Source of the DNA: Lachnospiraceae bacterium
GTDB lineage: Bacteria; Bacillota; Clostridia; Lachnospirales; Lachnospiraceae
Reading direction: 5' to 3'
DNA: 64,000 nt
Assembly (NCBI GenBank): GCA_016287675.1
Contig: JAEFAR010000007.1
Coordinates: forward strand, 1 to 64,000
Shown here: positions 44,217 to 52,514 of the stretch, piece by piece
Numbering within the stretch: position 1 is the first letter of the stretch
Layout of the letters: the number at the start of each line of letters is the position of its first letter
The notes under the pieces: model-generated
The model's database searches: none
Told to the model about the DNA's origin: nothing
Seen by the model: only the letters and a program-made list of their open reading frames with translations
Made by a program: the position numbers and the translations under genes

Positions 44217-44365
44217 AAACAGGAAGAAGTAAACAGGAACATTTCCAGAAAAGATTCTACATATGGATGCGTCCTGCTTGCTATGGACGATATTAAAAGC
44301 ATTGAGCTCTGCTAGTAAATCAAAAAATTGATATGTTAAATTAGGGTTCAAAGGAAGGAATTAAA

Positions 44366-45385
44366 ATGGCTTCAACAAGTAAATGTCCGTATTGTGACGG
44401 AATGGTTACATCAAATGAAAAGATATGTCCCCACTGCGGAGCGAGCAATCTGAACTATGTGGAAGATAGACCGAATGTAGTGATGGCCCCCAAAACCATT
44501 GAGGAATTGAAAGAATTCTGCGCCGAAAGAGGAATGCCTCTTCTCCGCATGAGATTTTTCATCGGTGAGGATTTCAAAGAACCGTGTGCATTCGGTATCT
44601 TTAAGAGAGAAGATGGCACGGTTGTAGTGTACAAAAACAAGGATACCGGAGTAAGAGCGATCCGCTACGAAGGCCCTGATGAGGCATTTGGTGTCATGGA
44701 GCTGTACCTGAAGCTTCTCGATGAATGTCATAAAAGGAACATATTCCCTGAAACGGTAGATGGTAAGCCGCCTGCTGAATATCTGGAACGAAGATCGGAA
44801 GAGGGAAAGCAGGGCTTCTGTTGGATTGGTGGTATTGCACTTTTCTTTCTGAACGCAGCTATTTCAACATTAGCGGGAGAAACGATACCCCTGATAATTA
44901 CTATAATCATCGCTCTAATTCCGTTGTCGCTCACGTTTCTGTGTCTGAGAAGAGTATGGAATAAGAGGAAGACAGCTCCTATAAAACAGGAAGATGTCAA
45001 AAAAGACTGGCGCTATACAATGACTCGGAGTGGTTACACCTTTGCTGCGATACTCTTTTGCGTATATCTGCTGATCGGTACTGTAAACACTGTTAATCTT
45101 ATTAAACACCCTGTCGGATACTATAAGACCTCTGACGACCTGTACTATAGGTTAAACAACAACTGGTATCGTTACGATTCCGGTGATTGGAGATATGATT
45201 CGTCCTATGACGGCTCTGACTCAACCTATAAAGGCACAGGCTGGTCTTCTTCCTGGGGGGATAGGAGTGATAAGTTTACTAATTCGGACGCTTATTCCGA
45301 TTACTGGGAAGCACATCATTCGAGCAGTTCGTCCGATTACGACTCCTGGGATAGCGGAGACACCGATTGGGGCAGCGATTGGTGA
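44366..45385 (+). CDS. Zinc-ribbon membrane protein with Ser/Tyr/Asp-rich tail
   Basis: A 339-residue protein with AAGGAAGG upstream. Residues 5-28 form a zinc ribbon (CPYCDGM, CPHCGASN). A soluble domain follows, then two TM helices (about 155-192) and a third (about 225-248). The last 80 residues are rich in Ser, Tyr, Asp, Trp and Gly (YDSGDWRYDSSYDG) and probably disordered outside the membrane. Similar zinc-ribbon membrane proteins occur in Clostridia. Function unknown. Confidence 0.65.
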   Translation: MASTSKCPYCDGMVTSNEKICPHCGASNLNYVEDRPNVVMAPKTIEELKEFCAERGMPLLRMRFFIGEDFKEPCAFGIFKREDGTVVVYKNKDTGVRAIRYEGPDEAFGVMELYLKLLDECHKRNIFPETVDGKPPAEYLERRSEEGKQGFCWIGGIALFFLNAAISTLAGETIPLIITIIIALIPLSLTFLCLRRVWNKRKTAPIKQEDVKKDWRYTMTRSGYTFAAILFCVYLLIGTVNTVNLIKHPVGYYKTSDDLYYRLNNNWYRYDSGDWRYDSSYDGSDSTYKGTGWSSSWGDRSDKFTNSDAYSDYWEAHHSSSSSDYDSWDSGDTDWGSDW

Positions 45386-46072
45386 TTATTTCAATTTTGG
45401 GCAATTTCTTCCACAATAGGAGCTAACAATAACGTTCTGGTAATCGGGCCTGCGGGTTCGGGCAAAACATATGCATATGTACGCCCTAACATCTTACAGG
45501 GCGACACAAGCTTTGTTACCACCGATATCAGTGGTGATCTGTATAATACCACACACTAAGCCTTAGAAAAGAAGGGTACAATTAACCGTCTTTGCAAAAA
45601 TAAAGCAATTGCCTACCATATTGTTTTTGAATATTTCCATAGGAGGATGAAAAATATGAAAGAAACAACGATCATAATTCCCGAGATACAGAATGATACA
45701 GACGTCAGAAAGTACGCAGCGGGACTTCAGGTAACTATAGATGCGGCGCAGGGTGAGTCATTACCGAAAAATAAGGATCCTTTTTGGGAGAATTGTGAGG
45801 AGTATCTCCTCTGGCTGGTATGCCTTTATGTTTGCAGACTCCCTAAATCTGAGAGGAGCCTCGCCAGCATAGAGCATTGCATAGAGATGCTCGCAACTGA
45901 ATCCTTGGATGAAGATCTGCCTACTATCAAGGCTCTCAAAGGAAAACCCGAATCCACGCAGGAAAAGTGTTACAAAAACTTTCTTTTAATGACAGATAAG
46001 ATCCGCAAAACAGCGTGTCTTGGCGAATTAGCAAAACTGAGTCTTTTAAAAAAGCAGTCGAGATCAGAATGA
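45386..46072 (+). pseudogene. Decayed VirD4/TraG-type conjugative coupling protein
   Basis: One frame, with an in-frame TAA at 45557, reads through a coupling-protein core. It starts NNNVLVIGPAGSGKTYAYV (Walker A) and then has SFVTTDISGDLYNTTH, where a stop replaces a likely Lys. It continues ALEKKGTINRLCKNKAIAYH and DPFWENCEEYLLWLV, then a helical region. The order and spacing match TraG/VirD4 T4SS ATPases. The 5' end (no start, TM region absent) and 3' end (after about residue 230) are missing. The 141-residue ORF at 45647-46072 has an AGGAGG site and could still be translated, but it lacks the P-loop. The element may once have been conjugative. Confidence 0.75.
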
Positions 46073-46191
46073 GCAGATTAAAAATCGCAGCCGTTACGAC
46101 TATTTTTATTCTCTGTACACCTTTTGTACCGAGAATAGAAGCTTTTGCCGCCGGCAATGGTGAAACTGTCAACGTGATCATCGACGCTTGA
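46069..46191 (+). CDS. Short signal-peptide ORF
   Basis: A 40-residue frame overlapping the previous stop (ATGA). Residues 1-27 form a good signal peptide ending AFA, leaving a 13-residue tail. It could be a secreted peptide. More likely it is the 5' remnant of an exported conjugation protein, since it follows the decayed coupling gene. Confidence 0.4.
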   Translation: MSRLKIAAVTTIFILCTPFVPRIEAFAAGNGETVNVIIDA

Positions 46192-46299
46192 TTAACTCTT
46201 TCGAATAGCAAACGTAATTAAAAAATTCAAGCAGATTGTGTTAAAAATATTTATAAAAGATCAAAAGAAAGGCGAGCGGAAGTCTCCGTATAAAGAAAA

Positions 46300-47217
46300 A
46301 TGAAATTAAATGAAGTATTTTTAAGAGGTCGTGTGCAGCAGACACCCAAAATTGTAAAAGGTCCTGACGGCGAGTATGCGTTCGGTTATGTAACGCTTGA
46401 TGTCGTGCGTGGACTCCGCTCAGTCGGAGATAATGCTGACAAGCTTCAGCACAATTATCCCATTGTTCTTTCGAGAGAGAAGGAACAACTGGACGAAATA
46501 TCAAAGTGGGAAACCAACGACGTTGTGCTGGTTCAGGGAGTTTTATCGACCAAAAACGTACAGAAAACCAGAATCTGTCCTTATTGTACAGATGCCGATG
46601 GAAACCAGACGCAGTTCAAGACGCCGTATCTCACTGTTTATGTCACACCTAAGTATTGTGAAAAAATCAGAAGTTACGGTGATGACGAAGCAGCTAAGAT
46701 CAAGGCTATGGAAGATGTGGTTGAGCACAGAGAAATATCTTGCAAAGCTTTGGTTTATGGTGTAATCTTAAAAGATCCAAAGTTCCTGGTCACAAAAAAT
46801 AAGACACAGATTACGCAGTACCCCATTGCCACAAACAGGAAGTTCCTAATAAGAACCGACGACCCTTCGGTTAAGACCGACTATCCGTGGGTTAAAGCAT
46901 ATGGCGAAAATGCAAGAAATGACAAAACATTCTTACATTACCAGTCAGAGATTGAAATTGATGGTTTCTTACAAACACGTCGTACGCATCCCGTAGTCAC
47001 TTGTCCGATGTGCGGAAAATCGTGGAAGATTGATGATACGTCAATGGAACTTGTGCCTTATGCAACAGAGTACATAGCGAACTTCAGAACGCCGGAAGAC
47101 GTCGAGAACGAAATGCGTCTGAAGGTCGAAGAGTATAAGCAGATGCTTTTTGACAGTGCTGAAGAGGACGAAGGGGATATGTCTGAAGACCAGACTAACG
47201 ATGAAGCTGCGAAGTGA
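46300..47217 (+). CDS. Double OB-fold protein with zinc knuckles (SSB-like)
   Basis: A 305-residue protein. The first OB module begins KLNEVFLRGRVQQTPKIVKG and carries CPYCTDADG. The second includes ISCKALVYGVILKDPKFLVT and CPMCGKSWKI. The C-terminus is acidic (EEDEGDMSEDQTNDEAA), like an SSB tail. It should bind single-stranded DNA. It is the third OB-fold protein of the window after 12776 and 21851. No GGAGG is next to the ATG, but an AAGGCGAGCGG lies 22 bases upstream. Confidence 0.6.
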   Translation: MKLNEVFLRGRVQQTPKIVKGPDGEYAFGYVTLDVVRGLRSVGDNADKLQHNYPIVLSREKEQLDEISKWETNDVVLVQGVLSTKNVQKTRICPYCTDADGNQTQFKTPYLTVYVTPKYCEKIRSYGDDEAAKIKAMEDVVEHREISCKALVYGVILKDPKFLVTKNKTQITQYPIATNRKFLIRTDDPSVKTDYPWVKAYGENARNDKTFLHYQSEIEIDGFLQTRRTHPVVTCPMCGKSWKIDDTSMELVPYATEYIANFRTPEDVENEMRLKVEEYKQMLFDSAEEDEGDMSEDQTNDEAAK

Positions 47218-47270
47218 TACTAATCTTTGAGGCGTGCGGAATAGCAGCTTATTTACAGGAATATTTATGA

Positions 47271-47300
47271 AACCGTGCGTTCTTGCACGGTTTTTTTTTC
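47271..47300 (+). terminator. Terminator
   Basis: AACCGTGC (47271-47278) and GCACGGTT (47285-47292), then nine T. Confidence 0.9.
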
Positions 47301-47357
47301 AAGGGGCTTTCCTTTTCACATACTAATCTTAAAACAAGAAAAAGAGAGGAGGAAAAA

Positions 47358-48566
47358 ATGAGGCACGAAATTCTACGAGATGACTTTAGGTGTACCGGAA
47401 ACGATTACGCTGAATTTAGAAAATGGATAGAAGAGTTTTCGGACGCAACAAAGCTTTACAACATTTCGCAACGTAAGCAATTTGGCAGTGGCGAATTTTA
47501 TATGCCATGCACAAGACCTGACTGCTGCGAAGAGGGTGCATATGCAGGTAAGACCACCTATTGGAGACTGGATCCCATAAGTCTGGATGATTTTGAGGAA
47601 AGTCCAAAACGAAGCGGCGCATTGACATATTCGCACATATTGCCGCTAATGCCAAAAGATCTTTTTGAAGAGATGAGTAGGAATCAGTCGATGATTATCC
47701 AGATGAGAACTTCAACTTCAAGGCACGTTTTTATGATTGCAGGTCTTAAAAGTACTTACGACAGTCTGACGAGTTACTTAGGCTGCAAGGACATTGCGAC
47801 AAAGATGCCGGGACTTATAAGAAACATAGTAATAAGTCGTGCTTTTTATGAGTGCCAAGAGGCAAAGATGAAGCATTATCCGTTAAGTGTTCTTTGCCGT
47901 GAAATTACCGATGAAAACGGGCGGACATATAAAAAGATAATTCGGTTCTCAGGCAGCTCATATGCTACAATACCTCAGAGTGCAATCCTCGAAGTGTGTG
48001 ACTCTATCGGGGATTTTGAATGTGTCGAATGGGAAATAACGCAGGACATATCAAAAATACGACTTGTCCTTCCTAAAAAGAACTATCTTTTTGATGGTAA
48101 AAATCTTAAGACGACCATCGAGATTTGTACATCCGACACTGGTGTCACATCCTTTGCGACCGATGTAACACTGTCGGATGGAGTCTTTTCATGGCCGGTA
48201 GGTAATGTTCCAATAAAGCACGAAAAGTGGTCTGATCCGGATTCACTAAAAAACGACGTATTGGAGCTTATCGAAAAAGCAGACCGGGTTGGTACATTTC
48301 TCACGACGCTTGGCGAGAAGCCGATCGACGACGCTTTTAAAAAGCTGGTAGAGGAAAGTTTGAAACCTGTATTCGGGAAATTCCGGATGAAAATGATCGG
48401 AAGAAGAAAGACCTTGAAAGCGCTGCCGATGCAGACGAAAAAGGACCTGCTTTTGTACTGGTTTGAAGCTATGAAGCTTTTTAGGGATGTGGACAATACG
48501 ACCGTATTAAGCGAGGAACAAAATAAGGTCATCTTTAAAGTCTTAAGTCGTTGTTTCGAAAAGTGA
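47358..48566 (+). CDS. Hypothetical phage/plasmid protein
   Basis: A 402-residue soluble protein from ATG 47358 (GAGGAGGAA upstream); an upstream in-frame start at 47283 lies in the terminator. It has a Cys pair near residue 55 (CTRPDCCEE) and mixed alpha/beta content. The pattern is reminiscent of large plasmid proteins of the DUF932 type, but I cannot confirm that. It is flanked by terminators on both sides, so it is a single-gene unit. Confidence 0.6.
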   Translation: MRHEILRDDFRCTGNDYAEFRKWIEEFSDATKLYNISQRKQFGSGEFYMPCTRPDCCEEGAYAGKTTYWRLDPISLDDFEESPKRSGALTYSHILPLMPKDLFEEMSRNQSMIIQMRTSTSRHVFMIAGLKSTYDSLTSYLGCKDIATKMPGLIRNIVISRAFYECQEAKMKHYPLSVLCREITDENGRTYKKIIRFSGSSYATIPQSAILEVCDSIGDFECVEWEITQDISKIRLVLPKKNYLFDGKNLKTTIEICTSDTGVTSFATDVTLSDGVFSWPVGNVPIKHEKWSDPDSLKNDVLELIEKADRVGTFLTTLGEKPIDDAFKKLVEESLKPVFGKFRMKMIGRRKTLKALPMQTKKDLLLYWFEAMKLFRDVDNTTVLSEEQNKVIFKVLSRCFEK

Positions 48567-48580
48567 ATGATTTAAAAGGG

Positions 48581-48617
48581 AACTTCATGGTTGAAAGATA
48601 CCATGGAGTTTTTTTTA
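48581..48617 (+). terminator. Terminator
   Basis: AACTTCATGGT (48581-48591) and ACCATGGAGTT (48600-48610) followed by seven T. Confidence 0.85.
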
Positions 48618-48737
48618 CGAAATAAAAAAAAATAAGTACCTTGTTTCAATAATAGAAATGAAAGGATTGAACAAATGACGTTCAAAGGGCGCATTTAACT
48701 CGGATTAAAAAATATATGTGGCTCTGGTATTTACTAT

Positions 48738-49781
48738 ATGACAAACAAACAGAATTTTGAGCTGTTGCGTATGGCAACAAGAAAGGCATCAACGGCCGAG
48801 GCAAACGAATTAAGCATAAAGACAGGCCTCGATTACAGAACAGTAATCGGACTTGTAAAGATTCTTAAGTATGCAAACTTAAGTGAAGAAGAGCAGGCAG
48901 TAGCGAAATATACGGATCCTTCTACATATACGCTCGAAAACGTCAAAAAGTTGTATGAAGCGGGCCTATCTGACATCATACCTTTTGAATACTTTGAAAA
49001 CGAGGCGTTCGTAAGAGAAATGGGAATTACGGAAATCCCTGCAGGCTTTCTGGCCGGCTGTACCGGAATTACAGAGTTTAAGATTCTGCCCCAGATTGAA
49101 AAAATAAGCGACTATGCTTTTTATGATTGCAAGAACTTAAGGTGCCTGTCCGTGGATCAGGGAGAACTTAAGGAAATCGGGAACAATGCATTCAGGGGCT
49201 GTACAAACCTGGAAATCACGGAAATCCCCGAGTCGGTAGAAATCATCGGTAAGAATGCTTTCAGAAATTGCGAAAGTATCGTGACTCTTAAGTTACCCGA
49301 AAACATCATTCATATCAAGGCAGGAACATTCCAGAACTGTTTCTCCCTTACCGAATTGACGACTGCCAAAGAGTTATATGTTGGCCACTGCGCCTTTTAT
49401 AATTGCAGTAACCTTGTAGCGATCGGCGCCGTCATTCGTGAGATTGGCGAATCTTCCTTTGGAAGGTGTCTGTCCTTAAAAGGAATAAAGCTTTGCACAA
49501 CTACTGTTCCCGGAAAAGCCTTTGACGGTTGTGCGTCATTGCAACACATTGTTTTTATAACGACTCCGTTTGTGATTGGATCAAACGCTTTTCGCGGTTG
49601 CGTAAGTGTTGGGAAGATCGCAGCAAGAGGGCTTCAGCATAACCTCATGTCATGCACGGGATACGATGAAATGCTTGACTGCATCCTGTCCGGGCCAAGA
49701 AGATGGAGAGGCGGAGGTCTCTCTGTCGCTTGCGAGGATAATTTCTGTAAGATTGAAGAGAGGCTCGATTTATGCGAATAG
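48738..49781 (+). CDS. BspA-type leucine-rich repeat protein without signal peptide
   Basis: A 347-residue protein. After an N-terminal helical domain of about 85 residues come eight or more LRR_5 units of about 23 residues (for example IEKISDYAFYDCKNLRCLSV and ESVEIIGKNAFRNCESIVTL). BspA repeats are usually surface-exposed, but no signal peptide is seen here, so this copy should be cytoplasmic. The ribosome site at ATG 48738 is poor; two tiny overlapping ORFs (from about 48659) precede it. It overlaps the next gene by 10 bases, the first of the Tad-like locus, and may be co-translated with it. Confidence 0.7.
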   Translation: MTNKQNFELLRMATRKASTAEANELSIKTGLDYRTVIGLVKILKYANLSEEEQAVAKYTDPSTYTLENVKKLYEAGLSDIIPFEYFENEAFVREMGITEIPAGFLAGCTGITEFKILPQIEKISDYAFYDCKNLRCLSVDQGELKEIGNNAFRGCTNLEITEIPESVEIIGKNAFRNCESIVTLKLPENIIHIKAGTFQNCFSLTELTTAKELYVGHCAFYNCSNLVAIGAVIREIGESSFGRCLSLKGIKLCTTTVPGKAFDGCASLQHIVFITTPFVIGSNAFRGCVSVGKIAARGLQHNLMSCTGYDEMLDCILSGPRRWRGGGLSVACEDNFCKIEERLDLCE

Positions 49782-51010
49782 TAAAAAACGCGCTACTTTT
49801 TGGGCTGATGGCGGCGATGTTCGTTGGCCCGACGTTTAATATTTTTGCGTCGGAAATTACTTCTCAGGAAGTTCCTGAAATCGAAACAGAAGATGACAAG
49901 ATTCTCGGCGCTGCCAAAAGTGAGCTGTCACGATACAAGTGGGATATTGATTCCACGACTTCCAGAACGTGCATCATAAACGTAGAAGACGCTCAGTGCA
50001 GAATAGAGATTTTTTACACGACTGAAGCCGGTGCCCCTGAAGTATCATTTGTTTCATCCAAAGGTGACATTATCAGTTCTGCCGGAAGTACAAACAGTAA
50101 GGTAAAAGGAACATACAAAGAACCGGTTACAACTGCGAGCGGTATCTCAATGCTTCCTGTTTATATAAGTGGAGATAACGCCAAGCAGGAATGGGTATGT
50201 AATATTAAGCTTGCATCCGGCACAACGGAAGTCTGCGTCGTAACGACTGATAGCACGAAAGACATGGAAAAGATTATGAGAGAGTCAAAAAGACGTGTGA
50301 TGAAGCTTTACCTGTACGGTTTCAGTACAAAATCTTCATATACGGTAGACGATCTCAGCATGTTCGATCTGTTCAACCAGGGCGAAAATAAGGATCCTGA
50401 CAGTATGCAGTCGTCGGGCGACGCTTATATTGTTTCCCCTACACCTACGCCTCTCCCTTCCGAAGAAGTAGGAAAGGAACCTATCTCAGGCTCAATGATC
50501 TTCGCAATAGTTCTTGTTGCCGGTCTTATTGTTTTTAAGATTTATCAGAAAGTGGGTTCCGGCAAAAAGAAAAAAGAAGACAGGGCTGCGCAGGCTGCTG
50601 AAGAGAGACGACAGAAAAGAGCTGAAGAAGCGGAAAGACGTCGTGAGATAGAAAACATCGAGTTATACAATGAAATGCACAAAGATGATGACCTCTATTA
50701 TGACGACGACACTTCTATAGTAGAAGCAACAGAGTCAGAGATCCGTGAAACTGAGGCAAGAAAAGCCTATGAGATGGGAGAAGAAGAATACACGGAAGAC
50801 CTGGAAGATGAGTTGGAGATCGTAAATACAAGTGTTGCCGAAGAGGAAGAAAAGAGCAGAAAAGAACAGGCAGCAAAGAGAAACGTTTACGATAATGGAG
50901 AAGACCGTGAAACATCCGGTGACACCGATCGTGAAAATAACAACAGAGAGTCGTCGGAAGTCGCTTGGATGAAACAAAATTCTGCGGATGACGATAATGA
51001 TTTCTTTTAA
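49772..51010 (+). CDS. Type I membrane protein at head of Tad-like locus
   Basis: A 412-residue protein. There is a signal peptide (about 1-26, ending IFA) and an outer domain (27-225) rich in Thr/Ser. A short Pro-Thr linker comes next, then a TM helix (about 244-262) and a long cytoplasmic tail that is a charged coiled coil (EERRQKRAEEAERRREIENI) and acidic at the end. It starts the operon that includes CpaE-, CpaF- and TadB/C-like genes. It may link the outside to the ATPases. No known family. Confidence 0.6.
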   Translation: MRIVKNALLFGLMAAMFVGPTFNIFASEITSQEVPEIETEDDKILGAAKSELSRYKWDIDSTTSRTCIINVEDAQCRIEIFYTTEAGAPEVSFVSSKGDIISSAGSTNSKVKGTYKEPVTTASGISMLPVYISGDNAKQEWVCNIKLASGTTEVCVVTTDSTKDMEKIMRESKRRVMKLYLYGFSTKSSYTVDDLSMFDLFNQGENKDPDSMQSSGDAYIVSPTPTPLPSEEVGKEPISGSMIFAIVLVAGLIVFKIYQKVGSGKKKKEDRAAQAAEERRQKRAEEAERRREIENIELYNEMHKDDDLYYDDDTSIVEATESEIRETEARKAYEMGEEEYTEDLEDELEIVNTSVAEEEEKSRKEQAAKRNVYDNGEDRETSGDTDRENNNRESSEVAWMKQNSADDDNDFF

Positions 51011-51030
51011 CTTTTAGCAGGAGGTTAAAA

Positions 51031-51714
51031 ATGACAAAACTTGCGATAGTGGGACATGATGGCATCGACATTGCATTGTATGCAGCATTGGCCCTTAATC
51101 GTATCGGAGAGAAAACAATAGTCGTTGACCGTTCGTCTGATTTAAGACTTATGGAGACAGTGGATATTCCAGTCAACCTGAGGGAAAAAACTGCAACTGA
51201 GTACTCTGACATTCATATCTTCTCAGAAGGCAGTGAACACGAAGATAACGACTCTGTGCATATCATATACTATTATGGTACGAACACGGACAGCGCTTCT
51301 ATAAATGAGTGCGACGGTATTATCTTTAACACAGATATGAAAACGGAGCACGTAAAGAGAATTGCAAAAGTCGATGTACCCGTCGCCGTTTCCGAATCCA
51401 AGAAGGAAGGTAAGAAGACAGTGGAGGAGAAGTACATAGACAAAAATGTACGGCTTGTAATCACCCATTTTATAAGCGCCAGGTATGGCAAGGAGTTTAT
51501 CCTCGACTTGTTCGAGAAACCCATAAAAGACAAAGAAGTTATAATTCTTCCATACAACGAGGCAGATTACAGACTGAGACTTTCTATCGGCAATGGACGG
51601 CTTAGACTTGGAAAACTATCGGCAGATTTTCGCGCATTTATAAACGACCTTCTTGAGAGCTTCTTTAAAATAAACGTGGACAAGAAGCTTATTAAGAAGA
51701 TCTACGTGAAGTGA
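51031..51714 (+). CDS. CpaE/MinD-like protein lacking Walker A, first copy
   Basis: A 227-residue protein beginning MTKLAIVGHDGIDIALYAAL, which aligns with the start of MinD/ParA-type ATPases but lacks the GKT of the P-loop. CpaE-type proteins place Tad machines. Inactive copies could be regulators. It has AGGAGG nine bases upstream of ATG. It overlaps the previous operon order by spacing of 20 bases. Confidence 0.5.
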   Translation: MTKLAIVGHDGIDIALYAALALNRIGEKTIVVDRSSDLRLMETVDIPVNLREKTATEYSDIHIFSEGSEHEDNDSVHIIYYYGTNTDSASINECDGIIFNTDMKTEHVKRIAKVDVPVAVSESKKEGKKTVEEKYIDKNVRLVITHFISARYGKEFILDLFEKPIKDKEVIILPYNEADYRLRLSIGNGRLRLGKLSADFRAFINDLLESFFKINVDKKLIKKIYVK

Positions 51715-51722
51715 GGCGTTTA

Positions 51723-52514
51723 ATGGGTAAATTATATACAATCTGGTCACCTATGCATCGTCAGACAGCGACGGCGTCAATGGTTGCAATGGCATTTGGA
51801 CTTGAAGATGCGGTTCTCACGCATACTCAAAGTCAGATGTCACAGCTGGAGACTATGCTGGGCTTGAACCAGGCAGCAAAAAACAAAGTCATGGACAATG
51901 CCGGCATGAATGCCATTCTCTATGCCATTGATAACCATAAGATAAGCGACGAAGAAATCATTTCTTCCACGATCAAGGTAAGAAAAAGTGGCCTTCAGAT
52001 CCTTCCCGCTCTCGGTCAGATCCAGAACGGTGACAGAAACCAGCTCCTTAAGTATGTTATCTCCGACAGACTGCCGAAGATTTACGACTATGTGTTTGTA
52101 GATCTCGCGGCCGGCGACAGAGGAAACGACTTTGAGCTTACCAAAGCTCTCTGGAACGACGCCTCTGTTAATTTCATCGTATTAACCGACGGACACTTGT
52201 GGGAACCTTATGCAGAGAAGTATAACATCCCCAATGCGGTGTACATTCTTGGAGCATATCATCCTGAATCAAGGTTCAACATTTCGTCGTTCAAGTTCAA
52301 TATTTCGAAGAATGTTGCAACAATTCCCTATTGCGTGGAATACTACGATGCCATTTCTGCTTATACGGTGCCTGAGTTCCTTATGAGAAACAGGAACGCA
52401 GCACAGGAAGTAAAAGGCAATGTAAACAAGAAGCACTTCGCTGTTAAAGCATCAAAGAATGACAGTATAAGCTACTTCTTTAAGGCAATATCGGAGGTGA
52501 AATCTTTCTTATGA
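51723..52514 (+). CDS. CpaE/MinD-like protein with degenerate Walker A, second copy
   Basis: A 263-residue protein from ATG 51723 (GTGAGG upstream). It starts KLYTIWSPMHRQTATASMVA. In Tad CpaE proteins of Firmicutes this stretch is the deviant P-loop (WSP followed by a Gly-rich loop), but here the GK-T/S core is replaced by RQTATAS. Later YDYVFVDLAAGDRGND is a Walker-B/DxxG-like segment. It overlaps the CpaF gene by 4 bases. It probably positions or regulates the secretion ATPase. Confidence 0.65.
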   Translation: MGKLYTIWSPMHRQTATASMVAMAFGLEDAVLTHTQSQMSQLETMLGLNQAAKNKVMDNAGMNAILYAIDNHKISDEEIISSTIKVRKSGLQILPALGQIQNGDRNQLLKYVISDRLPKIYDYVFVDLAAGDRGNDFELTKALWNDASVNFIVLTDGHLWEPYAEKYNIPNAVYILGAYHPESRFNISSFKFNISKNVATIPYCVEYYDAISAYTVPEFLMRNRNAAQEVKGNVNKKHFAVKASKNDSISYFFKAISEVKSFL

